From: Bradyrhizobium sp. ISRA464
Lineage (GTDB): Bacteria > Pseudomonadota > Alphaproteobacteria > Rhizobiales > Xanthobacteraceae
DNA length: 64,000 nt
Reading direction: 5' to 3'
Assembly: GCF_029910095.1 (NCBI RefSeq)
Contig: NZ_CP094526.1
Span: 62,001 to 126,000, forward strand
Shown: in pieces, positions 27,801 through 36,855 of the stretch
Layout: the number at the start of each line of letters is the position of its first letter
Position numbering within the stretch: the first letter of the stretch is position 1
The notes under the pieces: generated by a model
Database searches by the model: none
Told to the model about the DNA's origin: nothing
What the model saw: only the letters and a program-made list of their open reading frames with translations
Position numbers and translations under genes: made by a program

Positions 27801-28029
27801 TTCGTTGGAATTGAAGATCAAGCCCAACGACACGCCGCAGCCGCCCGACGAGGCCGCCGACAGCGCCCGGCACAAGCTGGGAGCGCTGATCCGTGCCTTC
27901 GACGACGAGCAGCAGGCCTACACCTCGCTGAATCTGTCGATGTGGGCGAACCGCTACGGCGCCTATGACGACCTCGCGCGGATCAAGGAATGGTCCGCCG
28001 CCGGCGGCCTGGGGATCGAGGAATGGTGA
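24883..28029 (+). CDS. addB: Double-strand break repair protein AddB
   Basis: AddB is the helicase-like, nuclease-bearing partner of AddA in the RecBCD-equivalent enzyme of alphaproteobacteria. The 1048-residue product has the start MRVFSVPISAPFLRT and, near the C-terminus, a RecB-type nuclease: ARADRIERRDDGSFAILDYK, with the Asp and Lys of the active site. I see only one cysteine (MALSCDQ), so the four-Cys iron-sulfur cluster known in Bacillus AddB is absent. The stop overlaps the addA start by 7 bp, so they form one operon. Helicase motifs are weak, as normal for AddB. Confidence 0.93.
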   Translation: MRVFSVPISAPFLRTVISALVDGRLVAGFKARNDPAKLANATLYLPTRRAGRLAREVFLDVLDADAAVLPRIVALGDIDEDELAFAGQSDDVGGAAPLDIPPKLGELERRLTLAHLVAAWAKTPVSSPLVVGGPASTLQLAGDLARLMDDMVTRGVDWRELDRLVPDQLDKYWQHSLEFLRIARDAWPNYLKEIGRIEPAARRDLLIEAEAARLTAHHAGPVIAAGSTGSMPATAKFLHAVAKLPNGAVVLPGLDTDLDEDSWDTIGGERNDEGRFTTPPSSNHPQFAMHALLDRFGIKRRDVESLAAPAPLGREVLVSETMRPSTATAQWHDRLERPEIVARISAGMTNLSVVEAPNPEMEALAIAVAMREARHLGKSAALVTPDRALARRVTASLTRWNLEFDDSGGDALIESSPGVFARLTAEAAAKGLEPSTLLALLKHPLFRLGGARGALKRAIEVLEPAVLRGTRPQAGTSGLAHDFERFRAELTKLRNGETSSLHAAEQRARLRDHELNQAQALIAKLRAALAPLESMASSKPYDFAELASRHRDSLMALSCDQHGVAVVFEDRAGGALASAFDDLLAKQQPSGLMTPLADYPEVFQTAFADRMVRRPESVGAQLNIFGQLEARLTESDRVILGGLVEGVWPPAPRIDPWLSRPMRHQLGLDLPERRIGLSAHDFAQLLGHDEVILTHAAKVGGAPAVASRFLHRLEAVAGEARWKAAKAAGETYVQYAAELDRPDKVEPIAQPEPRPPREARPLKMSVTAIEDWLRDPYTIYARYILKLDPLDPVDMPLSAADRGSAIHEALGEFTQTYADALPADTMRTLREIGGKYFAPLMERPEARALWWPRFQRIAAWFAEWEQARRGQINAIKAEIRGEIGIPLDNERTFVLSARADRIERRDDGSFAILDYKTGQPPTGKQVRMGLSPQLTLEAAILREGGFADIPADSSVGELVYVRLSGNNPPGEQRSLELKIKPNDTPQPPDEAADSARHKLGALIRAFDDEQQAYTSLNLSMWANRYGAYDDLARIKEWSAAGGLGIEEW

Positions 28030-31000
28030 AGGCACCGCGTCCCATCCCATCAGCGGTGCGCGACGCGCAGGCGCGCGCCTCCGATCCGAAGGCATCGACC
28101 TTTGTGTCGGCGAATGCCGGCTCGGGCAAGACGCACGTCCTTGTCCAGCGGGTGATCCGCCTGCTGCTCGACGGTGTGCCGCCGGAAAAGATCCTCTGCA
28201 TCACCTTCACCAAGGCCGCCGCCGCCAACATGGCCGAGCGGGTGTTCACGACGCTCGGCCACTGGGTGACGCTGAACGACACCGCGCTCGATGCCGCGAT
28301 CCGCGAGGCTGGCATCGCCTACCCGAATGCAACGCTGCGGCGCGATGCGCGAAAGCTCTTTGCCTGCGCGCTGGAGACGCCCGGCGGCTTGAAGGTGCAG
28401 ACCATCCACGCGCTGTGCACCCGGCTGCTGCAGCAGTTTCCGTTCGAGGCCAACGTGCCGGCGCGCTTTGCCGTGCTCGACGACCGCGACCAGAACGAGA
28501 TGATGGAACGTGCCAATCTCGCGGTGTTCCTGGACGCCTCGCGCAATCCCGACAGTCCGATCGGTCGTGCGCTGATGACGGCGATGGCGAGCGCCGCCGA
28601 CGTCACCTTCAAGGACGTGGTCCGCGAGGCCTGCCTCAGCCGCGACCACTTCATGGCCTGGACCGACACCGCCGGCAGCGCCGCGGCGGCGGCCGCACAG
28701 ATGTCCGTCGCGCTCGGCGTGTCCCCTGACGACCGCATCGAGGATATCGAGCGCGAGATCGTCGATGGGCCCTATCTCAGGCGCGCCGGATGGGAAGAGA
28801 TCGCGGCCGCGCTCGACACCAGCAGCAAGTCCGACCAGGACCAGGCGGCACGGCTGCGCGAAGCGCTGGTGTTTACCGGCGCCGCGCAGGTCGACGCGTA
28901 TCTTGCGGTGTTCCTGACCGATGCCGACCGCACGCCGCGCAAATCGGTGGTGACGAAGAAGTTCTGTGACAACAATCCCGCGATCGGCCGGCTGTTCGAG
29001 GCCGAGATCCGCCGCGTGCTGCCGCTGGTCGAACGGCGCCGCGCCGTGGTCGCGCGCGACCGCACCGAGGCGCTGATCCATATCGCGACCGCGGCGGCGG
29101 CGCACTACCGCCGCGAAAAGCTGGAACGCGGCCTGCTCGACTATGACGACCTGATCGACAAGACGCTGGAGATGCTCGACCGCGTCTCCTCCGGCTGGGT
29201 GCACTACAAGCTCGACCGCGGCGTCGATCACGTGCTGATCGACGAGGCGCAGGACACCAGCCCGCGGCAGTGGGACATCGTCGCCCATATCATCTCGGAA
29301 TTCACCTCAGGCGCCGGCGCGCGCGACGGCCTGGTGCGCACCGTGTTCGCGGTCGGCGACGAGAAACAGTCGATCTTCTCCTTCCAGGGCGCAGCACCGC
29401 GCGAGTTCGACCTGCGCCGCCGCGAGCTGAAGCGGCGGTTCGAGGATGCCGGGCTGAAATTCGATCCGGTGTCGTTCACCTACTCGTTCCGCTCAGGCCC
29501 GACGATCCTGCATTCCGTCGACCACGTGTTTCGCGAGCAGGAGATCTATCGCAGCATCCACGCGGTCGAGAACGGCTATCCGATCCACAACGCGATGGCC
29601 GACGCCGGCCCGAGCCTGATCGAGCTCTGGGATCTCGCGCAAGCCGATGACCGGCAGGACATCGAAGGCTGGCGCGCGCCGTTCGACGGCGTATCGGTGA
29701 CCAGCCCCGAGGTGAAGCTCGCGCGGCGAATCCAGGCCGAGATCAAGCGCCTCGTCGCCAGCGGCACCATGACCGGCAGCGCCGGCGCGCGCCGTCCGTT
29801 GCGTTACGGCGATATGCTGATCCTGGTGCGCCGCCGCGGCAACGCCTTCGATGCGGTGATCCAGGCGCTGAAGCACGCCGGCATCCCGGTCGCCGGTGCC
29901 GACCGGCTGAAGCTGACCGAGCACATCGCGATCATCGACCTGATGAACCTTGCCGACGCGCTCCTGCTGCCGCAGGACGATCTTGCGCTCGCGGTGGCGT
30001 TGAAGAGCCCGCTATTTGGTCTCACCGATGACGATCTGTTCAAGCTGGCATGGCAGCGCCGTGGATCGCTGCGCGAAGCGCTCGCCGTGCAGGCGCCGAC
30101 CGACGATCGATTTGCTGCCGTGCTCCGTCGCCTCGAGCAATGCGAGCGCCGCTTTGCCAATGAAACTCCGTTCGCCTTCTACGCCTGGCTTCTCGGCGGC
30201 GACGGCGGGCGGGCCCGCATCCTGCGCCGGCTTGGCCACGAGGCCAACGACGCGCTCGACGAATTTCTCGAGCTCGCGCTGAGCTATGAGCGCAAGGCTC
30301 CGGCCTCGCTGCAGGGCTTCGTGGCGTGGCTGCGCGCGGCCGATACCGAGGTGAAGCGCGACATGGAGATTTCGCGCGACGAGGTCCGCGTGATGACCGT
30401 GCACGGCGCCAAGGGCCTGGAATCCTCAGTCGTCTTCCTCGTGGACACCACGACCTCGCCGTCCGACACGCAGCGCCTGCGGCTGATCCATCTGCCGCAG
30501 GGCAACGCCGCGCCGCATGCGCCCGGTGTCGTGGTGTGGGCGGGCAAGAAGGCGGAAGATCCGCCCGGGGTCGCCGACGCGCGCAAGGCGATGCTCGGCG
30601 ACACCGAAGACGAATATCGCCGCCTGCTCTATGTCGCGATGACGCGCGCCGCGGATCGCTTGGTCGTCGGCGGCTGCATGCCCGGCAATATGAACACGGT
30701 GCGGAAGTCCTCCTGGTACGACCTGATCACCAAGGGGCTGGCCAATTCCGGGCTCAAGCTGGAAGAGCTCGAGACGCCGGCCGGCAAGATCAGGCGCTAT
30801 TCGCGGCCGGAGGACGGCGCTGAGGCCACCGGCGCGGCTGCGTCAACGGCAGTGGTACCGATTGTGCTACCGCCATGGCTGCGCGCCCCCGCCGCGCCTG
30901 AAGCGTCTGCGGCCGGCCTGCTGCGCCCTTCCGACCCCGCCGACGGCGACGGCCACCATGTGCGGACCGGCGAATCGGTGGTGGCGCGCGCCCGTGCCCT

Positions 31001-31502
31001 GCAGCGCGGCACGCTGGTGCACCGCCTGCTGCAGTCGCTGCCGGACGTCTCCGTCGAGCGGCGCCGCGACGCCGCGCTGGCCTATCTCGCGCGCAATGCC
31101 GATGGCTGGAGCGAGGGCGAGCGCACGGCGCTCGCAAGGCAGGTGCTTGCCCTGATCGCGGATCCACGCTTCGCGGCAGTGTTCGCCCCCGGCAGCCGCG
31201 CCGAGGTCTCGATCGTCGGGCGGCTGGACCGGCCGGGTCAGTCGAAGGGGCTCGTCTCAGGTCAGATCGACCGGCTGGTGGTGACCCCGAAGGAAGTCCT
31301 GATCGTCGATTTCAAGACCAACCACGCCCCGCCCAAGACCGCCGCCGAGGCACCAAGGGGCTATGTCAGGCAGCTCGCGCTGTACCGCGCGGTGCTTGCC
31401 AAGCTTTATCCCCCGCTCCCTGTCCGCGCCGCCCTGCTCTGGACCGAAGTACCTGAAATCATGGAACTTTCTGCCTCCGCGCTGGACGCTGGGCTGGCAT
31501 AA
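28023..31502 (+). CDS. addA: Double-strand break repair helicase-nuclease AddA
   Basis: AddA is the UvrD-like helicase and nuclease subunit that resects double-strand ends for RecA loading. The 1159-residue protein has Walker A SANAGSGKTHV (Lys36), motif Ia CITFTKAAAANMAERV, motif II LIDEAQDTSPRQW, motif III VGDEKQSIFSFQGA, motif V VMTVHGAKGLESSVV and motif VI RLLYVAMTRAADRL. A C-terminal RecB nuclease follows with GQIDRL and VDFKTNH. I placed the start at 28023 (MVKAPRP), inside the end of addB, because the reading before it is addB sequence in another frame. Confidence 0.95.
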   Translation: MVKAPRPIPSAVRDAQARASDPKASTFVSANAGSGKTHVLVQRVIRLLLDGVPPEKILCITFTKAAAANMAERVFTTLGHWVTLNDTALDAAIREAGIAYPNATLRRDARKLFACALETPGGLKVQTIHALCTRLLQQFPFEANVPARFAVLDDRDQNEMMERANLAVFLDASRNPDSPIGRALMTAMASAADVTFKDVVREACLSRDHFMAWTDTAGSAAAAAAQMSVALGVSPDDRIEDIEREIVDGPYLRRAGWEEIAAALDTSSKSDQDQAARLREALVFTGAAQVDAYLAVFLTDADRTPRKSVVTKKFCDNNPAIGRLFEAEIRRVLPLVERRRAVVARDRTEALIHIATAAAAHYRREKLERGLLDYDDLIDKTLEMLDRVSSGWVHYKLDRGVDHVLIDEAQDTSPRQWDIVAHIISEFTSGAGARDGLVRTVFAVGDEKQSIFSFQGAAPREFDLRRRELKRRFEDAGLKFDPVSFTYSFRSGPTILHSVDHVFREQEIYRSIHAVENGYPIHNAMADAGPSLIELWDLAQADDRQDIEGWRAPFDGVSVTSPEVKLARRIQAEIKRLVASGTMTGSAGARRPLRYGDMLILVRRRGNAFDAVIQALKHAGIPVAGADRLKLTEHIAIIDLMNLADALLLPQDDLALAVALKSPLFGLTDDDLFKLAWQRRGSLREALAVQAPTDDRFAAVLRRLEQCERRFANETPFAFYAWLLGGDGGRARILRRLGHEANDALDEFLELALSYERKAPASLQGFVAWLRAADTEVKRDMEISRDEVRVMTVHGAKGLESSVVFLVDTTTSPSDTQRLRLIHLPQGNAAPHAPGVVVWAGKKAEDPPGVADARKAMLGDTEDEYRRLLYVAMTRAADRLVVGGCMPGNMNTVRKSSWYDLITKGLANSGLKLEELETPAGKIRRYSRPEDGAEATGAAASTAVVPIVLPPWLRAPAAPEASAAGLLRPSDPADGDGHHVRTGESVVARARALQRGTLVHRLLQSLPDVSVERRRDAALAYLARNADGWSEGERTALARQVLALIADPRFAAVFAPGSRAEVSIVGRLDRPGQSKGLVSGQIDRLVVTPKEVLIVDFKTNHAPPKTAAEAPRGYVRQLALYRAVLAKLYPPLPVRAALLWTEVPEIMELSASALDAGLA

Positions 31503-31525
31503 GGTCATGTCGGCGTGACCGAGCT

Positions 31526-31554
31526 TGACCCGGCAAGGGGGCGTTCATAGGTTT
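31526..31554 (+). promoter_or_regulatory. Sigma-70-type promoter of trxA
   Basis: TTGACC (31526-31531), 17 bp, TAGGTT (31549-31554). The start site would be near 31561, leaving a leader of about 58 bases with a hairpin before the trxA ATG. Confidence 0.55.
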
Positions 31555-31569
31555 CCCCCATGCTCCCCG

Positions 31570-31598
31570 GGCGCGATTCTCAGTCGCGCCTTTTGTCT
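31570..31598 (+). terminator. Hairpin plus T-run in the trxA leader
   Basis: GGCGCGA (31570-31576), 7-base loop, TCGCGCC (31584-31590) then TTTTGTCT. This looks like a weak intrinsic terminator placed between the likely trxA promoter and its start codon. It may end addBA readthrough or act as an attenuator. Confidence 0.45.
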
Positions 31599-31618
31599 CA
31601 ACCGAACGAGGTACTCCG

Positions 31619-31939
31619 ATGGCCGTTGGCAAGGTTTCTGACGCCGATTTCGAAGCCGAAGTGCTCAAGGCGACCGGGCCGGTGGTCGTCGACTTCTGGG
31701 CCGAGTGGTGCGGTCCCTGCCGCATGATCGCGCCCGCCCTTGACGAGATTTCTGGCGCAATGGGCGACAAGGTCAAGATCGTGAAGCTCAACGTCGATGA
31801 GAGCCCGAAGACCGCGTCGAAGTATGGTGTGATGTCGATCCCGACCCTGATGATCTTCAAGGGCGGAGAGATGGCGTCGCGTCAGGTCGGCGCCGCGCCG
31901 AAGGCGAAGTTGCAGCAGTGGATTTCCGCTGCGGTCTGA
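31619..31939 (+). CDS. trxA: Thioredoxin
   Basis: TrxA is the cytoplasmic dithiol reductant that serves ribonucleotide reductase, peroxiredoxins and methionine sulfoxide reductases. The 106-residue protein has the canonical active site WCGPC (Cys31, Cys34) after VVVDFWAE, and the cis-Pro loop MSIPTLMIF. The start has GAGG eight bases upstream. It has its own likely promoter and a strong terminator, so it is probably expressed independently of addBA. Confidence 0.97.
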   Translation: MAVGKVSDADFEAEVLKATGPVVVDFWAEWCGPCRMIAPALDEISGAMGDKVKIVKLNVDESPKTASKYGVMSIPTLMIFKGGEMASRQVGAAPKAKLQQWISAAV

Positions 31940-31963
31940 TCCGCTTCGAATTAGCTGATTGCG

Positions 31964-31998
31964 AAACGGCCGGCGCATCGCCGGCCGTTTTCTTTTTG
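31964..31998 (+). terminator. Intrinsic terminator of trxA
   Basis: A perfect 12-bp stem, AAACGGCCGGCG / CGCCGGCCGTTT, with loop CAT is followed by TTCTTTTTG. It starts 24 bases after the trxA stop and is one of the clearest terminators in the window. Confidence 0.92.
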
Positions 31999-32008
31999 TG
32001 CTTCGCCT

Positions 32009-32091
32009 GTAGCCCGGATGGAGCGAAGCGCAATCCGGGTCCTCGCGTCCGCGGGTCCAGCCGTCGCGGATTTCGCTGCGCTTCGGGCTAC
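32009..32091. repeat. Palindromic intergenic repeat, family A, copy 3
   Basis: GTAGCCCGGATGGAGCGAAG opens and a shortened CTGCGCTTCGGGCTAC closes the element, with the inner arms GCAATCCGGG / GCGGATTTCGC. It lies between the convergent trxA and folC genes, just after the trxA terminator. The rest of the gap up to 32249 shows nothing I can name. Confidence 0.75.
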
Positions 32092-32249
32092 GGATTATCG
32101 GATCCAGCCCGTCGCCAGCGCCGATGCGAGTTCGGGCTGGCCATTCTGCCGGGCGAGCGGCGCCGCGCAAGATCATTGCCGTGCACGTCGGCGATGGCAG
32201 CAAAGCGCATTGTCTGCCCTCCTCGTCGCGGCCCGCGATACGAGGGATC

Positions 32250-33593
32250 TCATGCGGGAGGCGTACCGTTGGCGGCAAGCACGGGGCCGGCGAGATAGAG
32301 CGAGCCGGTGACCAGGATGCGCGGCGGCACCTCATAGGCCAGCATGGCGAGACGCTGCAGCGCAGCCTCTACGTCTGCTGCGATCTCGACGCGCATGCCG
32401 AGCGCGCGCGCCGCGTCGGCCAGCCGCTCGGGCGGCATGCCGTTGTCGCGCCCGGGCACCGGGATGGCGATGATGTGGCGCGTCAAGCCGGCGAAATTGG
32501 CGAGGAAGGCGCCGGCGTCCTTGTTGCCCATCATGCCGGCGATGACGACGAGCGGCCGCGATACGCGCTCCTCGAGATCGCCGAGGGCTGCGGCCGCGAC
32601 GCGGCCGCCTTCGGCATTGTGCCCGCCGTCGAGCCAGACCTCGCTGCCTTGCGGCGCCTGGCTGACGAGCATGCCGGAGACCAGTCGCTGCATTCGTGCC
32701 GGCCATTCGGCATTGACGACGCCGGCCTCATAGGCGGCCATGTTGAGCTTGAACGCATCGATCGCGCGCAGTGTTGCGATCGCAAGGCCGGCATTGTCGA
32801 ACTGGTGACGGCCGAACAGTTTTGGCGCTGCGAGATCCATCAATCCGCGCTCGTCCTGGAAGACCAGCCGGCCCCGCTCGATGCTGACATGCCATTGCTG
32901 CCCCGCCGCGTGCAGCGGCGCGCGCATGCGGCTCGCCTGTGCCTCGATCACGGACATCGCCTCGGGCGCCTGCTCGGCGCAGATCACCGGCACCTTGCGC
33001 TTGATGATCGCGGCCTTCTCGCCGGCGATCGAGGTCAGCGTGTCGCCGAGGAATTCCATATGGTCCATGCTGACCGGCGCGATGACAGAGGCGAGCGGCG
33101 TCTCGACCACATTGGTCGAATCCAGCCGGCCGCCGAGGCCGACCTCGAGCAGCGCGACGTCGGCCGGATGCTTTGCGAACAGGCAGAACGCGACCGCAGT
33201 CTCCATCTCGAAGATGGTGACGGGATTGCCGGCGTTGACCTGTTCGCAATGCTCGAATGTCGCGCGCAGCTCATCGTCACCGACGAGCTTGCCGCCGCCG
33301 ACCGCACCCAGCCGGTAACATTCGTTGATCCGCACCAGATAGGGCGAGGTGAAGACGTGCACGCGCCGGCCGGCGGCCTCCAGGATTGCGCGCAAATAAG
33401 CGATCGTGGATCCCTTGCCATTGGTGCCGGCGACATGGATTACCGGCGGCAGCTTGCGCTCGGGATGATCGAGCCGCTCCATCAAGCCGAGCATGCGATC
33501 GAGGCTGAGATCGATGCGCTTGGGGTGCAGCGCCGACACCCGCGCGATCAACGCCTCGAACGAGGACTGCGATGAGGCGGCTCTCCCGGTCAC
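32250..33593 (-). CDS. folC: Folylpolyglutamate/dihydrofolate synthase FolC
   Basis: FolC adds glutamate to dihydropteroate and then to folates, which keeps the cofactor in the cell. The 447-residue protein carries the Mur-ligase-like P-loop [15 protein letters not shown], the folate motif [11 protein letters not shown], the metal-binding [14 protein letters not shown] and the C-terminal [10 protein letters not shown]. The GTG at 33593 overlaps the accD stop (GTGA), so accD and folC are coupled; longer in-frame readings run into accD and are rejected. The accD-folC order is usual in proteobacteria. Confidence 0.94.
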   Translation of the reverse strand: MTGRAASSQSSFEALIARVSALHPKRIDLSLDRMLGLMERLDHPERKLPPVIHVAGTNGKGSTIAYLRAILEAAGRRVHVFTSPYLVRINECYRLGAVGGGKLVGDDELRATFEHCEQVNAGNPVTIFEMETAVAFCLFAKHPADVALLEVGLGGRLDSTNVVETPLASVIAPVSMDHMEFLGDTLTSIAGEKAAIIKRKVPVICAEQAPEAMSVIEAQASRMRAPLHAAGQQWHVSIERGRLVFQDERGLMDLAAPKLFGRHQFDNAGLAIATLRAIDAFKLNMAAYEAGVVNAEWPARMQRLVSGMLVSQAPQGSEVWLDGGHNAEGGRVAAAALGDLEERVSRPLVVIAGMMGNKDAGAFLANFAGLTRHIIAIPVPGRDNGMPPERLADAARALGMRVEIAADVEAALQRLAMLAYEVPPRILVTGSLYLAGPVLAANGTPPA

Positions 33594-34531
33594 GCGTGCG
33601 GCGCGGCCGGCACCGTCTCCGGGGCCGTGACGATCTGGGCCGGCGTCGTGACGGCGGCCGCGGGTTTCGACGTGGTTTCGAGCGCCGGCGACTTCGTCAG
33701 CAGGCGGCACAGCCGCGCCAGCGTTGCCTTCATGTCGTGGCGGTGCACGACCATGTCGACCATGCCATGCTCACGCAGATATTCGGCACGCTGGAATCCC
33801 TCGGGGAGCTTCTCGCGGATGGTCTGCTCGATCACGCGGGCGCCGGCGAAGCCGATCAGCGCGCCGGGCTCGGCGATGTGGATGTCGCCGAGCATCGCAT
33901 AGGAGGCGGTGACGCCGCCGGTGGTCGGGTTGGTCAGCACGACGATGTAGGGCTGCCGCGCCTCACGCAGCATCTGCACGCCGACCGTGGTGCGCGGCAT
34001 CTGCATCAGCGACAGGATGCCTTCCTGCATTCGCGCGCCGCCGCTCGCGGCGAACACGATGAAGGGCGACTTCTTCTCGACCGCGAGCTCAAGCCCGCGC
34101 ACCATCGCTTCACCGGCAGCCATGCCGAGCGAACCGCCCATGAAATCGAAATCCTGCACGGCGACGACGACACCGGCGCCCTCGAGCTTGCCGTAGCCGA
34201 CCTTGATCGCGTCGTTCAGGCCGGTCTTGGTGCGGGCATCCTTGATGCGGTCGACATATTTGCGCTCGTCGCGGAACTTGAGCGGATCGGCGGTGACCTC
34301 GGGCAGCGCGACGTCGAACCAGGTCTCGTTGTCGAAGATCGACTTCAGCCGCGCCACCGCGCCCATGCGCATGTGGTAGTTGGAGCCGGGGATCACGAAC
34401 TGGTTGGCCTCGACGTCCTTGTAGAACACGAGCTGCCCGGAATCCGGGCACTTGATCCAGAGATTTTCCGGCGTCTCACGGCGCAGGATGTTGCGGATCT
34501 TCGGCCGGACGACGTTGGTGAGCCAATTCAT
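33590..34531 (-). CDS. accD: Acetyl-CoA carboxylase carboxyltransferase subunit beta
   Basis: AccD with AccA transfers carboxyl from biotin to acetyl-CoA to make malonyl-CoA. The 313-residue product has the carboxyltransferase core ([37 protein letters not shown]). The N-terminal zinc ribbon is degenerate: in place of two CxxC pairs, only one Cys is left (WIKCPDSGQ, then [11 protein letters not shown]). A low-complexity Ala/Thr/Pro tail of about 30 residues ends the protein. It is followed by folC with a 4-bp overlap and preceded by trpA (105 bp). Confidence 0.94.
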   Translation of the reverse strand: MNWLTNVVRPKIRNILRRETPENLWIKCPDSGQLVFYKDVEANQFVIPGSNYHMRMGAVARLKSIFDNETWFDVALPEVTADPLKFRDERKYVDRIKDARTKTGLNDAIKVGYGKLEGAGVVVAVQDFDFMGGSLGMAAGEAMVRGLELAVEKKSPFIVFAASGGARMQEGILSLMQMPRTTVGVQMLREARQPYIVVLTNPTTGGVTASYAMLGDIHIAEPGALIGFAGARVIEQTIREKLPEGFQRAEYLREHGMVDMVVHRHDMKATLARLCRLLTKSPALETTSKPAAAVTTPAQIVTAPETVPAAPHA

Positions 34532-34636
34532 GGTTCGCTCCGAAATGCGGATCGGTCCCGCATCAACTGGTTATATGGCGGGGCCGGGCAAACCCGGCAA
34601 GCCGCCCGGTGCGGCCTTGTCGCCGCAAATTATGGC

Positions 34637-35473
34637 TTATTCAGCGGCCTGCCGGGCGCCGCGGACCCCCTGGGCCAGCGCCGACACGAGGTCGGCCACG
34701 GCGGTGACGGTCTTCGGCGTCGCGCGGCCCTCGGCATCGAGGCTGCCGCGCACGGCATCGACGATCGCGGTGCCGACCACGGCGCCATGGGCGCTTTCGG
34801 CAATCGCGCGCGCCGTCTCCGGGGTACGGATGCCGAAGCCGACGCAGACCGGCAGCTCGGTGTGCCGCTTGATGCGGGCGACGGCTTCTGCAACCGCCTT
34901 CGAATCGGCGGCCGCGCTGCCAGTGATGCCGGTGATCGAGACGTAGTAGACAAAGCCCGAAGTGTTGGCGAGCACCGCCGGCAGCCGCTTGTCGTCGCTG
35001 GTCGGCGTCGCCAGCCGGATGAAGTTCAGTCCGGCCTGCATGGCCGGGATGCAGAGCTCGGTGTCTTCCTCCGGCGGCAGGTCGACGATGATCAGGCCAT
35101 CGACGCCGGCGGCCTTGGCGTCGGCCAGGAACGTGTCGACGCCGTAAATGTAGATCGGATTGTAGTAGCCCATCAGCACGAGCGGCGTGGCGTTGTCGTC
35201 CTTGCGGAAACCGCGGACCATCTCCAGCGTCTTCCTCAGCGTCATGCCGCCCTTGAGCGCGCGCAGGCCGGCGGCCTGGATCGACGGGCCGTCGGCCATC
35301 GGATCGGTGAAGGGCATGCCAATCTCGATAATGTCGGCGCCGGCCTTCGGCAGCGCCTTGACGATGTCGAGCGAAGTTTTTGCGTCGGGGTCGCCGGCCA
35401 TCACGAAGGTGACGAAGGCAGAGCGGCCCTGCTTCCTGAGGTCGGCGAACTTGGCGTCGATACGGGTGGTCAC
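34637..35473 (-). CDS. trpA: Tryptophan synthase alpha chain
   Basis: TrpA cleaves indole-3-glycerol phosphate and passes indole through the tunnel to TrpB. The 278-residue protein shows the catalytic Glu ([17 protein letters not shown], with the second acid Asp downstream), the mobile loop DLPPEEDTE and the phosphate-binding GFGIRTPE. The start is GTG at 35473, sharing GTGA with the trpB stop, which fits the tight 1:1 expression of the two subunits. Confidence 0.96.
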   Translation of the reverse strand: MTTRIDAKFADLRKQGRSAFVTFVMAGDPDAKTSLDIVKALPKAGADIIEIGMPFTDPMADGPSIQAAGLRALKGGMTLRKTLEMVRGFRKDDNATPLVLMGYYNPIYIYGVDTFLADAKAAGVDGLIIVDLPPEEDTELCIPAMQAGLNFIRLATPTSDDKRLPAVLANTSGFVYYVSITGITGSAAADSKAVAEAVARIKRHTELPVCVGFGIRTPETARAIAESAHGAVVGTAIVDAVRGSLDAEGRATPKTVTAVADLVSALAQGVRGARQAAE

Positions 35474-36687
35474 TTCTTCCTGCCCTTCAAGATGTCGCCG
35501 ACCTGCGGCACGTCCTTGTCGCCGCGGCCGGAGAGGTTGATCACCATCAGGTGATCCCTCGGACGCGCAGGCGCGAGTTCGGACAGTTTCGCGATGGCGT
35601 GCGCCGATTCCAGCGCGGGGATGATGCCTTCGAGCCGCGACAGCAACTGGAACGCGGCCAGCGCCTCCTCGTCGGTCGCCGACAGATACTTCACGCGGCC
35701 GGTCTCATGCAGCCAGGAATGCTCGGGCCCGATGCCGGGATAGTCGAGCCCGGCCGAGATCGAATGCGCTTCCTGGATCTGGCCGTCCTCGTCCATCAGG
35801 AGATAGGTGCGGTTACCGTGCAGCACGCCGGGGCGGCCGCCGGCCAGCGAGGCGGCATGCAATTGCGTCAGCCCGTGACCGGCGGCCTCGACGCCGAAGA
35901 TCTCGACCGAGGGGTCGTCGAGGAACGGGTGGAACAGGCCCATCGCATTGGAGCCGCCGCCAATGCAGGCGATCAGCGAATCCGGCAGGCGGCCTTCGGC
36001 CTCCTGCATCTGCTTGCGCGTCTCGTGGCCGATGACCGACTGGAAGTCGCGCACCATCATCGGATAGGGATGCGGGCCTGCGACCGTGCCGATGCAATAG
36101 AACGTGTTGTGCACGTTGGTCACCCAGTCGCGCAGCGCGTCGTTCATCGCGTCCTTCAGCGTGCGCGCGCCCGACTGCACCGGGACGACCTTGGCGCCGA
36201 GCATCTCCATGCGGATCACGTTCGGCTGCTGGCGCTCGACGTCGACCGCGCCCATGTAGACCACGCATTCGAGCCCGAAACGGGCGCACAGCGTCGCCGT
36301 CGCCACGCCATGCTGGCCGGCACCGGTCTCGGCGATGATGCGCTTCTTGCCCATGCGGCGCGCGACCATGATCTGGCCGAGCACATTGTTCACCTTGTGC
36401 GAGCCGGTGTGATTGAGCTCCTCGCGCTTCAGATAGATCTTGGCGCCGCCAAAATGATCGGTGAGCCGCTCGGCGAAATAGAGCGGCGAGGGCCGGCCGA
36501 CATAGTCCTTCAGATAGGCGTTCATCTCGGCCTGGAACGACGGATCGGCCTTGGCCTCCGCGTAGGCCTTTTCCAGATCGAGGATCAGCGGCATCAGCGT
36601 TTCCGCCACGAAGCGTCCGCCGAAAATGCCGAAATGTCCGCGCTCGTCAGGTCCGGTGCGGAAGGAATTGGGCAGGTTTTGATTCAT
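35470..36687 (-). CDS. trpB: Tryptophan synthase beta chain
   Basis: TrpB is the PLP enzyme that joins indole and serine to give tryptophan. The 405-residue product has the PLP lysine in [14 protein letters not shown], the phosphate loop [10 protein letters not shown] and the [12 protein letters not shown] region of TrpB1. It lies upstream of trpA with a 4-bp overlap. The gap to trpF (119 bp) is filled by an intergenic repeat, so trpF and trpBA may be partly uncoupled. Confidence 0.97.
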   Translation of the reverse strand: MNQNLPNSFRTGPDERGHFGIFGGRFVAETLMPLILDLEKAYAEAKADPSFQAEMNAYLKDYVGRPSPLYFAERLTDHFGGAKIYLKREELNHTGSHKVNNVLGQIMVARRMGKKRIIAETGAGQHGVATATLCARFGLECVVYMGAVDVERQQPNVIRMEMLGAKVVPVQSGARTLKDAMNDALRDWVTNVHNTFYCIGTVAGPHPYPMMVRDFQSVIGHETRKQMQEAEGRLPDSLIACIGGGSNAMGLFHPFLDDPSVEIFGVEAAGHGLTQLHAASLAGGRPGVLHGNRTYLLMDEDGQIQEAHSISAGLDYPGIGPEHSWLHETGRVKYLSATDEEALAAFQLLSRLEGIIPALESAHAIAKLSELAPARPRDHLMVINLSGRGDKDVPQVGDILKGRKK

Positions 36688-36729
36688 CGAACCATCAGTT
36701 CTTGTTGCCGTCTCGCGGCGTTGTTTCCG

Positions 36730-36855
36730 CTCCCTCGCCCCGCTCTTGCGGGGAGAGGGTTGGGGTGAGGGGTTTCTCCACTTGCTCGATCATCGCCGTG
36801 AGCCCCTCACCCGCCCGTGCGTTGCGCGGTCGACCTGTCCCCGTAAACGGGGAGA
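36730..36855. repeat. Palindromic repeat, family D, copy 1 (between trpB and trpF)
   Basis: CTCCCTCGCCCCGCTCTTGC opens a hairpin with GCGGGGAGAGGGTTGGGGTG and reaches GAGGGG at 36772. After about 30 bases the inverse unit CCCCTCACCCGC runs to the CCCCGTAAACGGGGAGAG hairpin. The same family lies at 47463-47586. The right half forms the last 15 codons and the stop of trpF. Confidence 0.75.
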
